Shown piece by piece: positions 16,521-24,325 of a stretch of DNA of 64,000 bases (the stretch's first letter is position 1; every line of letters begins with the position of its first letter). The notes beneath the pieces were generated by a model. That model was not told the origin of the DNA, searched no databases, and worked only from the letters and a program-made list of their open reading frames with translations. The DNA is taken from contig NZ_AAEW02000003.1 of NCBI RefSeq assembly GCF_000167355.1, forward strand, positions 62,001 through 126,000, written 5' to 3'. The position numbers and the translations under genes were made by a program. The DNA is from Desulfuromonas acetoxidans DSM 684. Its GTDB lineage: Bacteria; Desulfobacterota; Desulfuromonadia; Desulfuromonadales; Desulfuromonadaceae.

Positions 16521-17619
16521 GCTCTCCCCTCAACAAACCCTCTTTACACGCTTCAAAAACTCGACTTACCGAAATATCCTGAACACAACGATATTCAATT
16601 AAACATGGAGGAATCGTTCCAAAACGACTACATGGAGAACAAGGCAAACCCAAGCTCACGACACGATGTCCGCTTCCTCGTGGTGCCCATTTATCAATAC
16701 TGCTGGGACCAAACAAAGCAACAGTTCTACTACCGACAGCAACCGCCAAATGCAACAAACCCGAATCAGCACCAACAAACAATTTACCTTCAGAGATAAC
16801 TCGTGCGACCTGAGGCAAGGAAGTTTTCCCAGCAATACTAATTCCACCACAACGCTTAGCTACAAGCGATGCCGACTCTAAATCTTGATGGCCACCAACC
16901 ACAACGACCTGACAATCCATCCCCCTTAAAGCAACAGCAAGTTGCGCCCATCTCTCAACCGGCCAGCGCTTATCTGCAACACTCGCCCCAGGAAAAAGAA
17001 CAACATAAGGAGTTTGCGGTATCACTGAAGTCAGACATCCCAGCGAGGATCCACATAAATTTTGTGCGGAGATAAAAGGCGCCTGAACAGATGTCGGGCG
17101 AGGAACTTCCAGAGAGTCTAACAGACTCAAGAACGATTCAACTTCATAAGATTTCTGATCGTAGGCAGAGACACAATCAAATAATAGACGTCTTTTGTTA
17201 GAAGCAAAACCACAACGTCGACCAGCCCGCAAAAGCTTTGAAATTACAGCAGAAAGGTAATGTGACTGCTCCGTATCAATAATCAGATCGTAATCTTTAA
17301 AAAAGAAATCTTTCCAATCCCCCAGCTTGTCATAACACCAAACCTCGGCAACTCCTTCACAAAGATCAAACACTTGAGCATTTCTTTTTTCAGCCAATAT
17401 ATAAATTGAGGCACCTTCAAAAAAGTCTCTACATGCTTGCAAAGTGGGTAACAGCAAAACCGCATCACCTATCCCACCAGGACGCACAATTAAAATGCTC
17501 CGGCAATGGATCGCTGACCAGGAAGTCGACCTCACTGGCAGCAGTCCCAACAACCACACCAACAAAGGCCCAACAAGCCCATCAAGCTTTTTCAAAAAAG
17601 AGATCTGATTCAAAAACAA
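16501..17619 (-). CDS. GT9 glycosyltransferase (heptosyltransferase-like)
   Basis: The 372-residue product is a GT-B enzyme of the ADP-heptose:LPS heptosyltransferase type. Marks are ILIVRPGGIGDAVLLLPTL at about residues 42-60, LFPGASVADKRWPVERWA near 207, and FVGADSGLLHLAVAVGSRTVALFGPS near 280-305. A CSPCSR segment follows, as in WaaF/RfaQ relatives. It is likely to build the LPS core or a surface glycan in the cytoplasm. The first usable codon is TTG at 17619, 9 bp after the upstream gene; there is no in-frame ATG near. It overlaps pilD. Confidence 0.85.
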   Translation of the reverse strand: MFLNQISFLKKLDGLVGPLLVWLLGLLPVRSTSWSAIHCRSILIVRPGGIGDAVLLLPTLQACRDFFEGASIYILAEKRNAQVFDLCEGVAEVWCYDKLGDWKDFFFKDYDLIIDTEQSHYLSAVISKLLRAGRRCGFASNKRRLLFDCVSAYDQKSYEVESFLSLLDSLEVPRPTSVQAPFISAQNLCGSSLGCLTSVIPQTPYVVLFPGASVADKRWPVERWAQLAVALRGMDCQVVVVGGHQDLESASLVAKRCGGISIAGKTSLPQVARVISEGKLFVGADSGLLHLAVAVGSRTVALFGPSSIDKWAPRGSGHRVVSLGLPCSPCSRFGTIPPCLIEYRCVQDISVSRVFEACKEGLLRGEHGTVCG

Positions 17620-17628
17620 CTCAACACA

Positions 17629-18351
17629 TTAAGGGAAAAAAGTTTCTGCGGTATGAATCGTCACAAACGATGCCAGGACTGTATATAAAATGATAATCAG
17701 CAAAAAATAAAACCCAACAGAAAGCCCTACCGATGGTATTCCCAATAAAGGACATAAAACAAAAACAAGAGCGGTATAATCTGGGAAAGAAAAAAACGAC
17801 TTCACGTTCTTAGCAAAAAACCACTGTCGATAGTGATTAAAGCGACGAAAAAGGGAAAAGCCCCCTAAAGTCCCCTCATGACTACTTATAGCAAAACCAG
17901 CAAGGTAGCTCATGTAGCATTCAGCTATATGCATAAAAGCCATCGCCCAAACCCAAGGCTCCATCAAAAGATTTTGCGACCAAGATAAAGCACCAAGAAT
18001 CAATACATCGCCAACAAGATCTGAGACATGATCTAAATAACGCCCCAGCTCAGAAGACTCATTTTTTATCCTAGCAATTGTACCGTCAGCACAATCACAT
18101 ACATATGCAAAAAAATAGCTAATTGCTCCAACAACTAGTAAAGACCGGCTTGCGAAGAGAAAACAAAAAAAAGTCACCAAACGAAAGGCAATTGCCATCA
18201 TGGTGACATGATTTGCTGTCAACGAGGTACGGTTGACCACAAGAACAACCAATTGTCGTGCCATAGGTTGTATTAACGGTAATGCCCACCATGTCTTTAA
18301 CGACATAGCACGATCAGCTTCTCTGGATGTTACGGTGCCAGCAATTGACAA
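17629..18351 (-). CDS. CDP-alcohol phosphatidyltransferase-family protein
   Basis: This 240-residue membrane protein carries the family motif with its aspartates at DCADGTIARI and GRYLDHVSD (pattern D-G-x2-A-R-x8-G-x3-D-x3-D, four conserved Asp). About six membrane helices follow. Such enzymes move a phospho-alcohol from a CDP-alcohol to an acceptor. The neighbouring TagD-like gene could supply the CDP-alcohol. I used the TTG at 18351 because AAAGGAT lies 8 bases upstream; an ATG at 18306 is the alternative. Substrate is unknown. Confidence 0.8.
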   Translation of the reverse strand: MSIAGTVTSREADRAMSLKTWWALPLIQPMARQLVVLVVNRTSLTANHVTMMAIAFRLVTFFCFLFASRSLLVVGAISYFFAYVCDCADGTIARIKNESSELGRYLDHVSDLVGDVLILGALSWSQNLLMEPWVWAMAFMHIAECYMSYLAGFAISSHEGTLGGFSLFRRFNHYRQWFFAKNVKSFFSFPDYTALVFVLCPLLGIPSVGLSVGFYFLLIIILYTVLASFVTIHTAETFFP

Positions 18352-18356
18352 GACAA

Positions 18357-18758
18357 TTATCCTTTCATCATCCCCTTAAGTAGAGATGTCGAAATATCTT
18401 CAGTACGTGACAAATAAATAACCTCGCAATACTCTTTTAAAAAATCAAACTCTCCAAGCCAATCATCACCTATCGTAAAAATATCAACCTTATATTTTCT
18501 CACATCTGATCTTTTCTGGTCCCAATTGTTTTCTGGAATTACTTTATCGACATATCGGATCGATTCGAGAATTTCTTTACGCTGTTCATAGGGCAAAAAG
18601 GAACTTTTATGCTTCACAGCATTGAACTCATCTGTAGAGAGGCCAACAATCAGCACATCGCCTAAAGACTTAGCTCGCTTTAAAAGTCTAACATGTCCGA
18701 CATGCAACAAATCAAAAGTACCGTAAGTAATTACAATCTTTAGTTGTTTATTTTCCAT
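18357..18758 (-). CDS. TagD-like glycerol-3-phosphate cytidylyltransferase family
   Basis: The 133-residue product is a nucleotidyltransferase of the cytidylyltransferase fold. TYGTFDLLHVGHVRLLKRAK contains the HxGH motif, and SRTEDISTSLL matches the RTxGISTT signature with Asp in place of Gly. Size fits TagD, which makes CDP-glycerol. Other CDP-alcohols cannot be excluded because of the changed signature. It lies 5 bp upstream of the CDP-alcohol transferase gene, suggesting sequential steps in surface-polymer decoration. Confidence 0.8.
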   Translation of the reverse strand: MENKQLKIVITYGTFDLLHVGHVRLLKRAKSLGDVLIVGLSTDEFNAVKHKSSFLPYEQRKEILESIRYVDKVIPENNWDQKRSDVRKYKVDIFTIGDDWLGEFDFLKEYCEVIYLSRTEDISTSLLKGMMKG

Positions 18759-18786
18759 AGAAAACCTACCGGATACGATGGTGTAC

Positions 18787-19878
18787 TTATAGTGTAATCA
18801 AATCTGATTGAACAACAGATGCTACACGCTTTATTTCCGACTGAAGCTTATTTGAAAATCTAGACGACGTGTAAAAACCGATGTCAACCCCATCATAACC
18901 TTTAAAAGAAATTAGTGCAGTAGACGCTACACCAACCATTCTTTTAATATCTAAGCAACCATAAAACACCTCTACTGGACATGCAATCAACACATCGTCC
19001 TCAACAAAGTGAACCCTCGCTAGAGCATTCGAAGGTAAACTTTTCTTCAATTCCTCAATTTCTAATGGTGTAGACCGCGGATGGGGCTTTACTATCAAAA
19101 GATATGGGCTAATCTCAAGTTCACTATCAATAACCTTTGAAAAAAAGCTAAGATAATAATCTTTATCAGAAAAAAACTTAGGAAATAAGTTTTGCCAAAC
19201 AAGAACAGAGACAGGTTTATGGAGGAGGTCAATGCAATTTTCTTCGATCACCTCTAAAACATTCGACCTCAACACGTCATAAACATTTTGAAGTGATTCG
19301 ACATGAAGAGAATTTACATCGAAAGGAATCATTTCTTGCGAAGCAAGATACGGTGGTAAATAAAATTTACAAAGTCCTTTTTTCAGGAAGTTTTCGACTC
19401 CAAACATCTTAAAAAAAATACGTTTGGCAATATTTTTATTTAAAGAAAGATATGCTCCATCAGGGACAAAAAGAACTTCCTGCGGTGCAACAGAATTCAA
19501 TAAGATATTATCGGAAACCAAATTTTTCCGGTATGGCATAACAAGAGTTGAACAGTGAAGCAGGGATGCGAAGCCTTTACCGTGAAGCCACAAGCGAATT
19601 TCCCCGACAAGGTCTTTCCGGAAAAATGACTTTATCAACTGCCCTAAGCTACCAATGCAAACCTCTGAAATTTCATCTTTGAGATTTTCTATTGATCCTA
19701 AATACTTGTAGCCAAAACATCGACAAACATATTTTTCAAAATCAACAATTCGCCGATCTCCTCCTACATAGCTTAAAACACCAGCAACATCGTCCCCTCT
19801 ATCCAATTGTTGCAACAAAGCAATTGAAGACAACAACTGCTGAGGTCCACCTGAAATTAAAAAAACTAATTTAGCCAT
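18787..19878 (-). CDS. Polysialyltransferase-like putative glycosyltransferase
   Basis: The 363-residue product begins MAKLVFLISGGPQQLLSSIA, close in style to the N-terminus of bacterial alpha-2,8-polysialyltransferase and GT52 proteins. LFVPDGAYLSL in the middle and LIVKPHPRSTPLEI in the second half fit a GT-B sialyltransferase-like fold (D/E-D/E-G and HP motifs). No membrane segment is clear. It overlaps the CMP-sialate synthetase gene by 8 bp, which supports use of a CMP-activated nine-carbon sugar. The assignment rests on motifs and context. Confidence 0.5.
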   Translation of the reverse strand: MAKLVFLISGGPQQLLSSIALLQQLDRGDDVAGVLSYVGGDRRIVDFEKYVCRCFGYKYLGSIENLKDEISEVCIGSLGQLIKSFFRKDLVGEIRLWLHGKGFASLLHCSTLVMPYRKNLVSDNILLNSVAPQEVLFVPDGAYLSLNKNIAKRIFFKMFGVENFLKKGLCKFYLPPYLASQEMIPFDVNSLHVESLQNVYDVLRSNVLEVIEENCIDLLHKPVSVLVWQNLFPKFFSDKDYYLSFFSKVIDSELEISPYLLIVKPHPRSTPLEIEELKKSLPSNALARVHFVEDDVLIACPVEVFYGCLDIKRMVGVASTALISFKGYDGVDIGFYTSSRFSNKLQSEIKRVASVVQSDLITL

Positions 19879-21034
19879 CTGCCAAAATCATGTCAGCAAA
19901 TGCACGTACGGCCCCCTGGCCTCCCTTTACATCTAGAACGATATCAACACAATCCCTCACCTCTTTTGAGGCGTCCATTGGACATGCTGTAACACCACAT
20001 AGCTTTATGGCAGGCAAATCATTCACATCATCACCAATATAAGCAATTTGATTCAATGAAATACCGATATTGCGGGCAAAATTCATTAGGGTTTTATCTT
20101 TTTGTTTTATTCCCATAAAGACAAAATCAATACCCACTTTTTCCGCCCTACGTTTAACAAATAGTGTTTCTTCACCTGTAACAATAGCAGACTGGATACC
20201 CTTCCCACGAAGGAGCTCTACAGCTTTCCCATCTTTGGTGTTGAATTTTTTAAATGCCTCACCATCTTCATTGTAGTACATCCCTGCATCAGTCATGACA
20301 CCATCGCAGTCCATGACAAGCATCTTGATATTCGAAAAGTCATGTTTTCTGCCTTCCCTATTTAACAAAAGGGCTTCCACAATTTTCCAATCACTTACTT
20401 CATCTATCTCATAATATGTTTCATCATCCATTTCATAACAGGTAATCTCACCAGAAATACGACATTGAGACTTTAATATTCCCTCCCTTGAAGATAGATA
20501 AAAAGCTCCATTTTCTACAAGATATCCATCAAACTGCTGACGCCTTGGGCGATTAAACGGATCATAATTTACAGATTCTGCATTTCCAGGAGAAGATTCT
20601 CTCCAGATAAAACGCTTTTGCCGCACAACAGAGATGAGTGAATCACAGCAAGTATCTTCGAAAAGTTTCCAAGCATTGTCAAAATCTTCACTTGACACCA
20701 AAGGAGATGTCGCTTGAACTAAAAAAACCTTGTCAAACGAATAATTATTACAAAACTCCAAAAGAGCAGATTCCGTACTAGCAACATCTGTGGCAGTTTC
20801 GACTGATCGTCCAATGACCTTTAGTTTTGGAAACTGCAATATCTCAACAATCTCAGAAATAACAGGAGAGTCTGTCGACACATAAACTGCATCAATACAC
20901 TCCGCCGCACAAGCAGCCTCGACAACCCATTGAACTAATGGTTTTCCAGCAATCGATTTGACATTTTTCAGGGGAATCGATTTGCTTCCTCCGCGAACAG
21001 GGATAAAAGCAACCACTTTTCCTCTATCAGTCAT
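19871..21034 (-). CDS. neuA: CMP-sialate-type synthetase fused to KdsC-like HAD phosphatase
   Basis: This 387-residue protein has two domains. Residues 1-225 are an acylneuraminate cytidylyltransferase (IPVRGGSKSIPLKN at 11-24, QATSPL at 107-112), which activates a nonulosonate with CTP. Residues 235-387 are a KdsC-type HAD phosphatase with MDCDGVMTD (Asp242, Asp244), KDGKAVELL, VTGEE and GDDVNDLP (335-341). All HAD catalytic residues look intact. The ATG at 21034 overlaps the neuB stop by 8 bp (AATGACTGA); the open frame extends 17 codons further but into neuB. The fusion suggests dephosphorylation of a 9-phosphate sugar before or with CMP transfer. Confidence 0.87.
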   Translation of the reverse strand: MTDRGKVVAFIPVRGGSKSIPLKNVKSIAGKPLVQWVVEAACAAECIDAVYVSTDSPVISEIVEILQFPKLKVIGRSVETATDVASTESALLEFCNNYSFDKVFLVQATSPLVSSEDFDNAWKLFEDTCCDSLISVVRQKRFIWRESSPGNAESVNYDPFNRPRRQQFDGYLVENGAFYLSSREGILKSQCRISGEITCYEMDDETYYEIDEVSDWKIVEALLLNREGRKHDFSNIKMLVMDCDGVMTDAGMYYNEDGEAFKKFNTKDGKAVELLRGKGIQSAIVTGEETLFVKRRAEKVGIDFVFMGIKQKDKTLMNFARNIGISLNQIAYIGDDVNDLPAIKLCGVTACPMDASKEVRDCVDIVLDVKGGQGAVRAFADMILADG

Positions 21035-21905
21035 TTTTATTATACTCTCCCCACTTGAGCTTTTTTCTTTGTGGCAATTCAACATTGAGAAGCTCAGCAG
21101 ATTTATATCTCAAAGACTTTGAAACATTGCGCAAATCACGAGTCAGCCGACGCATACCATCAGGCTCCAAAGATGCTGCGTGATCCGTTCCTTTCCAAGT
21201 TCTATCCAAAGTAAAATGTCGCTCAAAATAGGTTGCACCTAAAGTTAATGCCCCGATATCTGCTGCGATACCAAGATGATGCCCGGAAAAGCCAATAGCC
21301 TTCACTCGCTGTTCAAACTGTTCTTTCAGACGAGTTACCTCCAGCAAACAAATATCTTCGAATGATACAGGGTAACCAGAAGTACATGAATAAATGACAA
21401 GATCCTTGGCACGGCCATGTTTTTCAAAAAATCGCACCAAGGCCTGTTCCTCCTGATGAGTGGTCATCCCAACTGAAGCATGAATCTCTCCATCATAGTG
21501 CTTGCAAAGGTATTCCAACATTTCATAATGCTGGTTGGAAGCCGATGGAATTTTAATAAACTTAGGTTCTAACTCGGCAATCTCTTTTGCTGAAGTCAAA
21601 TCCCAAACAGAACACGAATAAACAACACCAAGCTCATCGCACCATTGTTTCAACTGCCGGTGCTGGTCTTGGTCAAACTCTAGAAACTCTCTATGTTCAC
21701 CATAAGTTGCCCCATAAGAATTCATAGGGTTAGGATGTGGTGTATTATACTGTTCGGGTGTGAGCAATTCACGATTGCTCCTTTTTTGGAATTTTACTGC
21801 ATCGACTTTACAAAAAATCGCTGCAGTGGCTATCAGCTCCTTAGCAATAGTCATATCACCTTTATGATTACACCCGACCTCAGCGACAACAGTAATTTTA
21901 TCCAT
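21027..21905 (-). CDS. neuB: NeuB-family nonulosonate synthase, without SAF domain
   Basis: NeuB enzymes condense phosphoenolpyruvate with a hexosamine or hexose to give a sialic-acid-type nine-carbon sugar. The 292-residue product opens VVAEVGCNHKGD and contains AVKFQKR, KIPSASN, GFSGHHLGI and ERHFTLDRTWKGTDHAASLEP, all in the TIM-barrel catalytic core. Usual NeuB proteins have about 340-360 residues with a C-terminal antifreeze-like SAF domain; here the protein stops after the barrel. AGGAGAAACC precedes the ATG. It is followed, overlapping, by the CMP-synthetase fusion. Confidence 0.9.
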   Translation of the reverse strand: MDKITVVAEVGCNHKGDMTIAKELIATAAIFCKVDAVKFQKRSNRELLTPEQYNTPHPNPMNSYGATYGEHREFLEFDQDQHRQLKQWCDELGVVYSCSVWDLTSAKEIAELEPKFIKIPSASNQHYEMLEYLCKHYDGEIHASVGMTTHQEEQALVRFFEKHGRAKDLVIYSCTSGYPVSFEDICLLEVTRLKEQFEQRVKAIGFSGHHLGIAADIGALTLGATYFERHFTLDRTWKGTDHAASLEPDGMRRLTRDLRNVSKSLRYKSAELLNVELPQRKKLKWGEYNKND

Positions 21906-21913
21906 GGTTTCTC

Positions 21914-23152
21914 CTATTCAATAAAACCCTTAATTTTTAGAAAATAATAAACTTTAAGAAGAAAGTTTTTAACAATAGATTTATATCCTAAAGATAAATC
22001 CTGCTCAATGAAATCACAGTATGATTTAGTAATTGCCTTTAGATGATTATAGCGAAACGGAAAAGTCCTAGCCTCTCCTGAAACATCATTAACCAAAGAA
22101 TCTACCTCTTGAAAAACTCGAAAAGAATTCTTTCCATCAGACAAAAAGTGGTTGTCCCACCATGAACGATCTGGTTCGACCATACGATCATCTAACAAAT
22201 CTGTGAATGTCATAGCACAACCACTAGCTGCGAAATAATTGGTTCCATAATCTTCACGGATACCGAAATCCATTAGAAACCCGACATGGACGCCCTTATT
22301 TACTGCCTCAAATGCTGCAGTAGAACTCACAGTCAAACAAAGATCAACCATATCTAATAGATCGACAATTGGATCATAAGTGAGCATAAAATTCTGAGGG
22401 ATCTCGTGTTTTCTTGAAAGACATTCAACTATCTTCTGATAATGAAAAACCGTCTTATGGACGGAATCTTGATTAAGACGATGACGTGGCTTAAAGTATA
22501 CTGTTCTTTCAGGATATTTTTCACAGTATTTAAACAATGAGTAAACCAAACTAGCTCTCTCAGACAAAGTTTCAGGAACTGTTGGTTGTCCCGCAAATAA
22601 AACATTTTTTTTATTATCATGAGGACTAGGGTTATTTTGTTTAAAGCTTAAATCCAACAACGGCAACCCTGTAAGGGTTATATTGCTACTATCAGACACT
22701 TTGTAATCCGATAACAACTTACAAAACAACTCATAATCATACTTTGAGTTAACAAAGAAAATATCTAGCGGTTGCCGAAAAAGTAATCCCATTGAGAACT
22801 TTTCATATACAATGCCACAATACCCTCCAAAAAAAACAGGTCTCTGAACATCAGCAGGATAGACATCCGACAACCGAGAAAGAATTCGGTTTATTTCATT
22901 GCCTTTTAGACTCAACATGACAGCGTCAAATTGACTTATAAAATTCATATCGTAAATTTTTTTTACATCACTGGATATATAGTGGTGACTGAACCCAATA
23001 TCATTAAGGTGCTCTTTATCTACAACACCGTTATCCGTAAGTATTAAATACTCAACGCGGTATGAATTATGTTCGAAAATATTGCAGACTGGAATACTTG
23101 CTTTAATAAAACTATCAGACCGACAACATATTAAAAGTTTATTTATTTTCAA
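21914..23152 (-). CDS. Unassigned transferase of the glycan cluster
   Basis: I do not firmly recognise this 412-residue protein. It has a two-half layout. LLICCRSDSF opens a first Rossmann-like half. The second half contains VLFAGQP, VYFKPRHRL and LTVSSTAAFEAVNKGVHVGFLMDFG, which resembles the donor-binding part of GT-B transferases and of CDP-glycerophosphotransferases. Relatives may sit in an uncharacterised DUF6716-type family. The start is probably TTG 23152 behind AGAGG; another TTG at 23170 is possible. It lies between neuB and the broken pyruvyltransferase gene, so a nonulosonate-glycan role is likely. Confidence 0.6.
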   Translation of the reverse strand: MKINKLLICCRSDSFIKASIPVCNIFEHNSYRVEYLILTDNGVVDKEHLNDIGFSHHYISSDVKKIYDMNFISQFDAVMLSLKGNEINRILSRLSDVYPADVQRPVFFGGYCGIVYEKFSMGLLFRQPLDIFFVNSKYDYELFCKLLSDYKVSDSSNITLTGLPLLDLSFKQNNPSPHDNKKNVLFAGQPTVPETLSERASLVYSLFKYCEKYPERTVYFKPRHRLNQDSVHKTVFHYQKIVECLSRKHEIPQNFMLTYDPIVDLLDMVDLCLTVSSTAAFEAVNKGVHVGFLMDFGIREDYGTNYFAASGCAMTFTDLLDDRMVEPDRSWWDNHFLSDGKNSFRVFQEVDSLVNDVSGEARTFPFRYNHLKAITKSYCDFIEQDLSLGYKSIVKNFLLKVYYFLKIKGFIE

Positions 23153-23184
23153 AATACCTCTAATCCTCAATTCAAAAAATAATT

Positions 23185-23895
23185 CTACAACGCATCTAAA
23201 ATAGAGTTAACATTATTCTTTGTGATTTTATAAATATCTGTCTGACATCTAGCAATGTCTACTTCTAAATTTCTACGATTATCTAGGCAATAACGAATTT
23301 TATCTTCAAGCCTGGCCCCTAAATCTTTATCATGTATATTTATTGCCAAATCAGGACGATTGATATCTTCAAAAAAAGCTTTAACTTTCCGATGAGTCAC
23401 AAGCCCAATCGGCACAGTTCCTACCCCAAAAGGGATCAAACCGGCATGTCCTCGCACTCCAACAGACAGATAAGGAGTTCTATAGGACTTTATGATCTCA
23501 TCTGGTTTCATACGGTATAAATCTTCACACCTTAATAGTATGTCGTAGGCACCCCTCAAAGCATTCAAAAATCTTTTATCCCCTGGGCTATGGGCGTAAT
23601 AAACAATTTCAAAATCTTTTCCAATTGTGCTTATTACATTGGCTATTTCTTGTAAAACCATATCAAAACGACCTGAATATCTTTCCTCAAAACGGTCAAA
23701 AGCAAAATTCAATGAAACGATAGGTTTTTTATCAATTGGTGGCAAGTCAGAATAAATCGAATTTATTAATGTCGTTGGACAAGGTTGATAAACAACTTTA
23801 TCTTTCAATGAACCAGGAAGAGCATCACGAACAATATTCACATCATCTAGGTGCCTAAACCCAAGAAATAGAGACTTTTCTGCACAAATAGACAA
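23185..23895 (-). pseudogene. Polysaccharide pyruvyltransferase-like gene, 5' end missing
   Basis: The 236 codons match the C-terminal two thirds of polysaccharide pyruvyltransferase/CsaB-type proteins: FLGFRHLDDVNIVRDAL, VVYQPCPTTL, a conserved FERYSGR-like segment (FEERYSGR), YYAHSPGDK and SVGVRGHAGLIPFGVGTVP near residue 150. Intact relatives have about 350-400 residues. The missing N-terminal third would have been upstream of 23897, where the sequence is instead the inside of pilT. The only start available is a TTG at 23895 with no ribosome site. A non-functional fragment is the likeliest state. Confidence 0.75.
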
Positions 23896-24203
23896 ATATA
23901 TGGGATACGGCGAAAGGCCCCGGCAACGGCACCACGTTGGATATAAACGTTGCCACGAAAACGCGCTAGCCCTTTAACGCCAAAGGAAAGGTCCAGTTCA
24001 TTTTCTTCTTCGAGTTTGCGTTTTTGCGCATCGGTGAGAATGCTGTAGCACAATTTTTTTGTATCGGCCGGCATCAATACCGGATGATTGAGCGGTTTGA
24101 TCCCGCCGTCGATACGTATCTGCGGCGGAGCTCCGGTGGTCACATGAAGATCCGACGCTCCGGAGTCGACCATCACCTTGAGAAAATCATGTATCGTTGC
24201 CAT
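23847..24203 (-). pseudogene. pilT: Truncated pilT (pilus retraction ATPase), first 102 codons only
   Basis: Residues 1-102 match PilT closely: MATIHDFLKVMVDSGASDLH, APPQIRIDG, LCYSILTDAQ, ELDLSFG and RFRGNVYIQRGAVAGAFRRIPY. The match stops at codon 102 (ends at 23898). Sixteen unrelated residues follow to a stop at 23847. Intact PilT has about 350 residues, so the whole P-loop ATPase core is lost. GGGAGA lies 4 bases before the ATG at 24203. It follows pilB, as in related genomes, but pilC is absent and a broken pyruvyltransferase gene starts at the junction. Confidence 0.9.
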
Positions 24204-24325
24204 GCAATCTCCCATTGTACTCCAGCAAGGTGCTGGACGGTGCTAAGGATTAATTAGATAAACATCTATTGTGCTGATTATGACAAATTTTTTTAATTTC
24301 TCAAATTATTTCAAAGATTTTCCGA

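Noticed and set aside
16501-23895. An O-antigen or capsule export locus
   Set aside because: No flippase, polymerase or ABC exporter gene is present in this interval, so export cannot be assigned here.
23847-24203. A genuine short PilT-like protein
   Set aside because: Similarity to PilT stops in mid-domain before the ATPase site, followed by 16 residues that are out-of-frame translation of the pyruvyltransferase gene. A purposeful 118-residue protein is unlikely.
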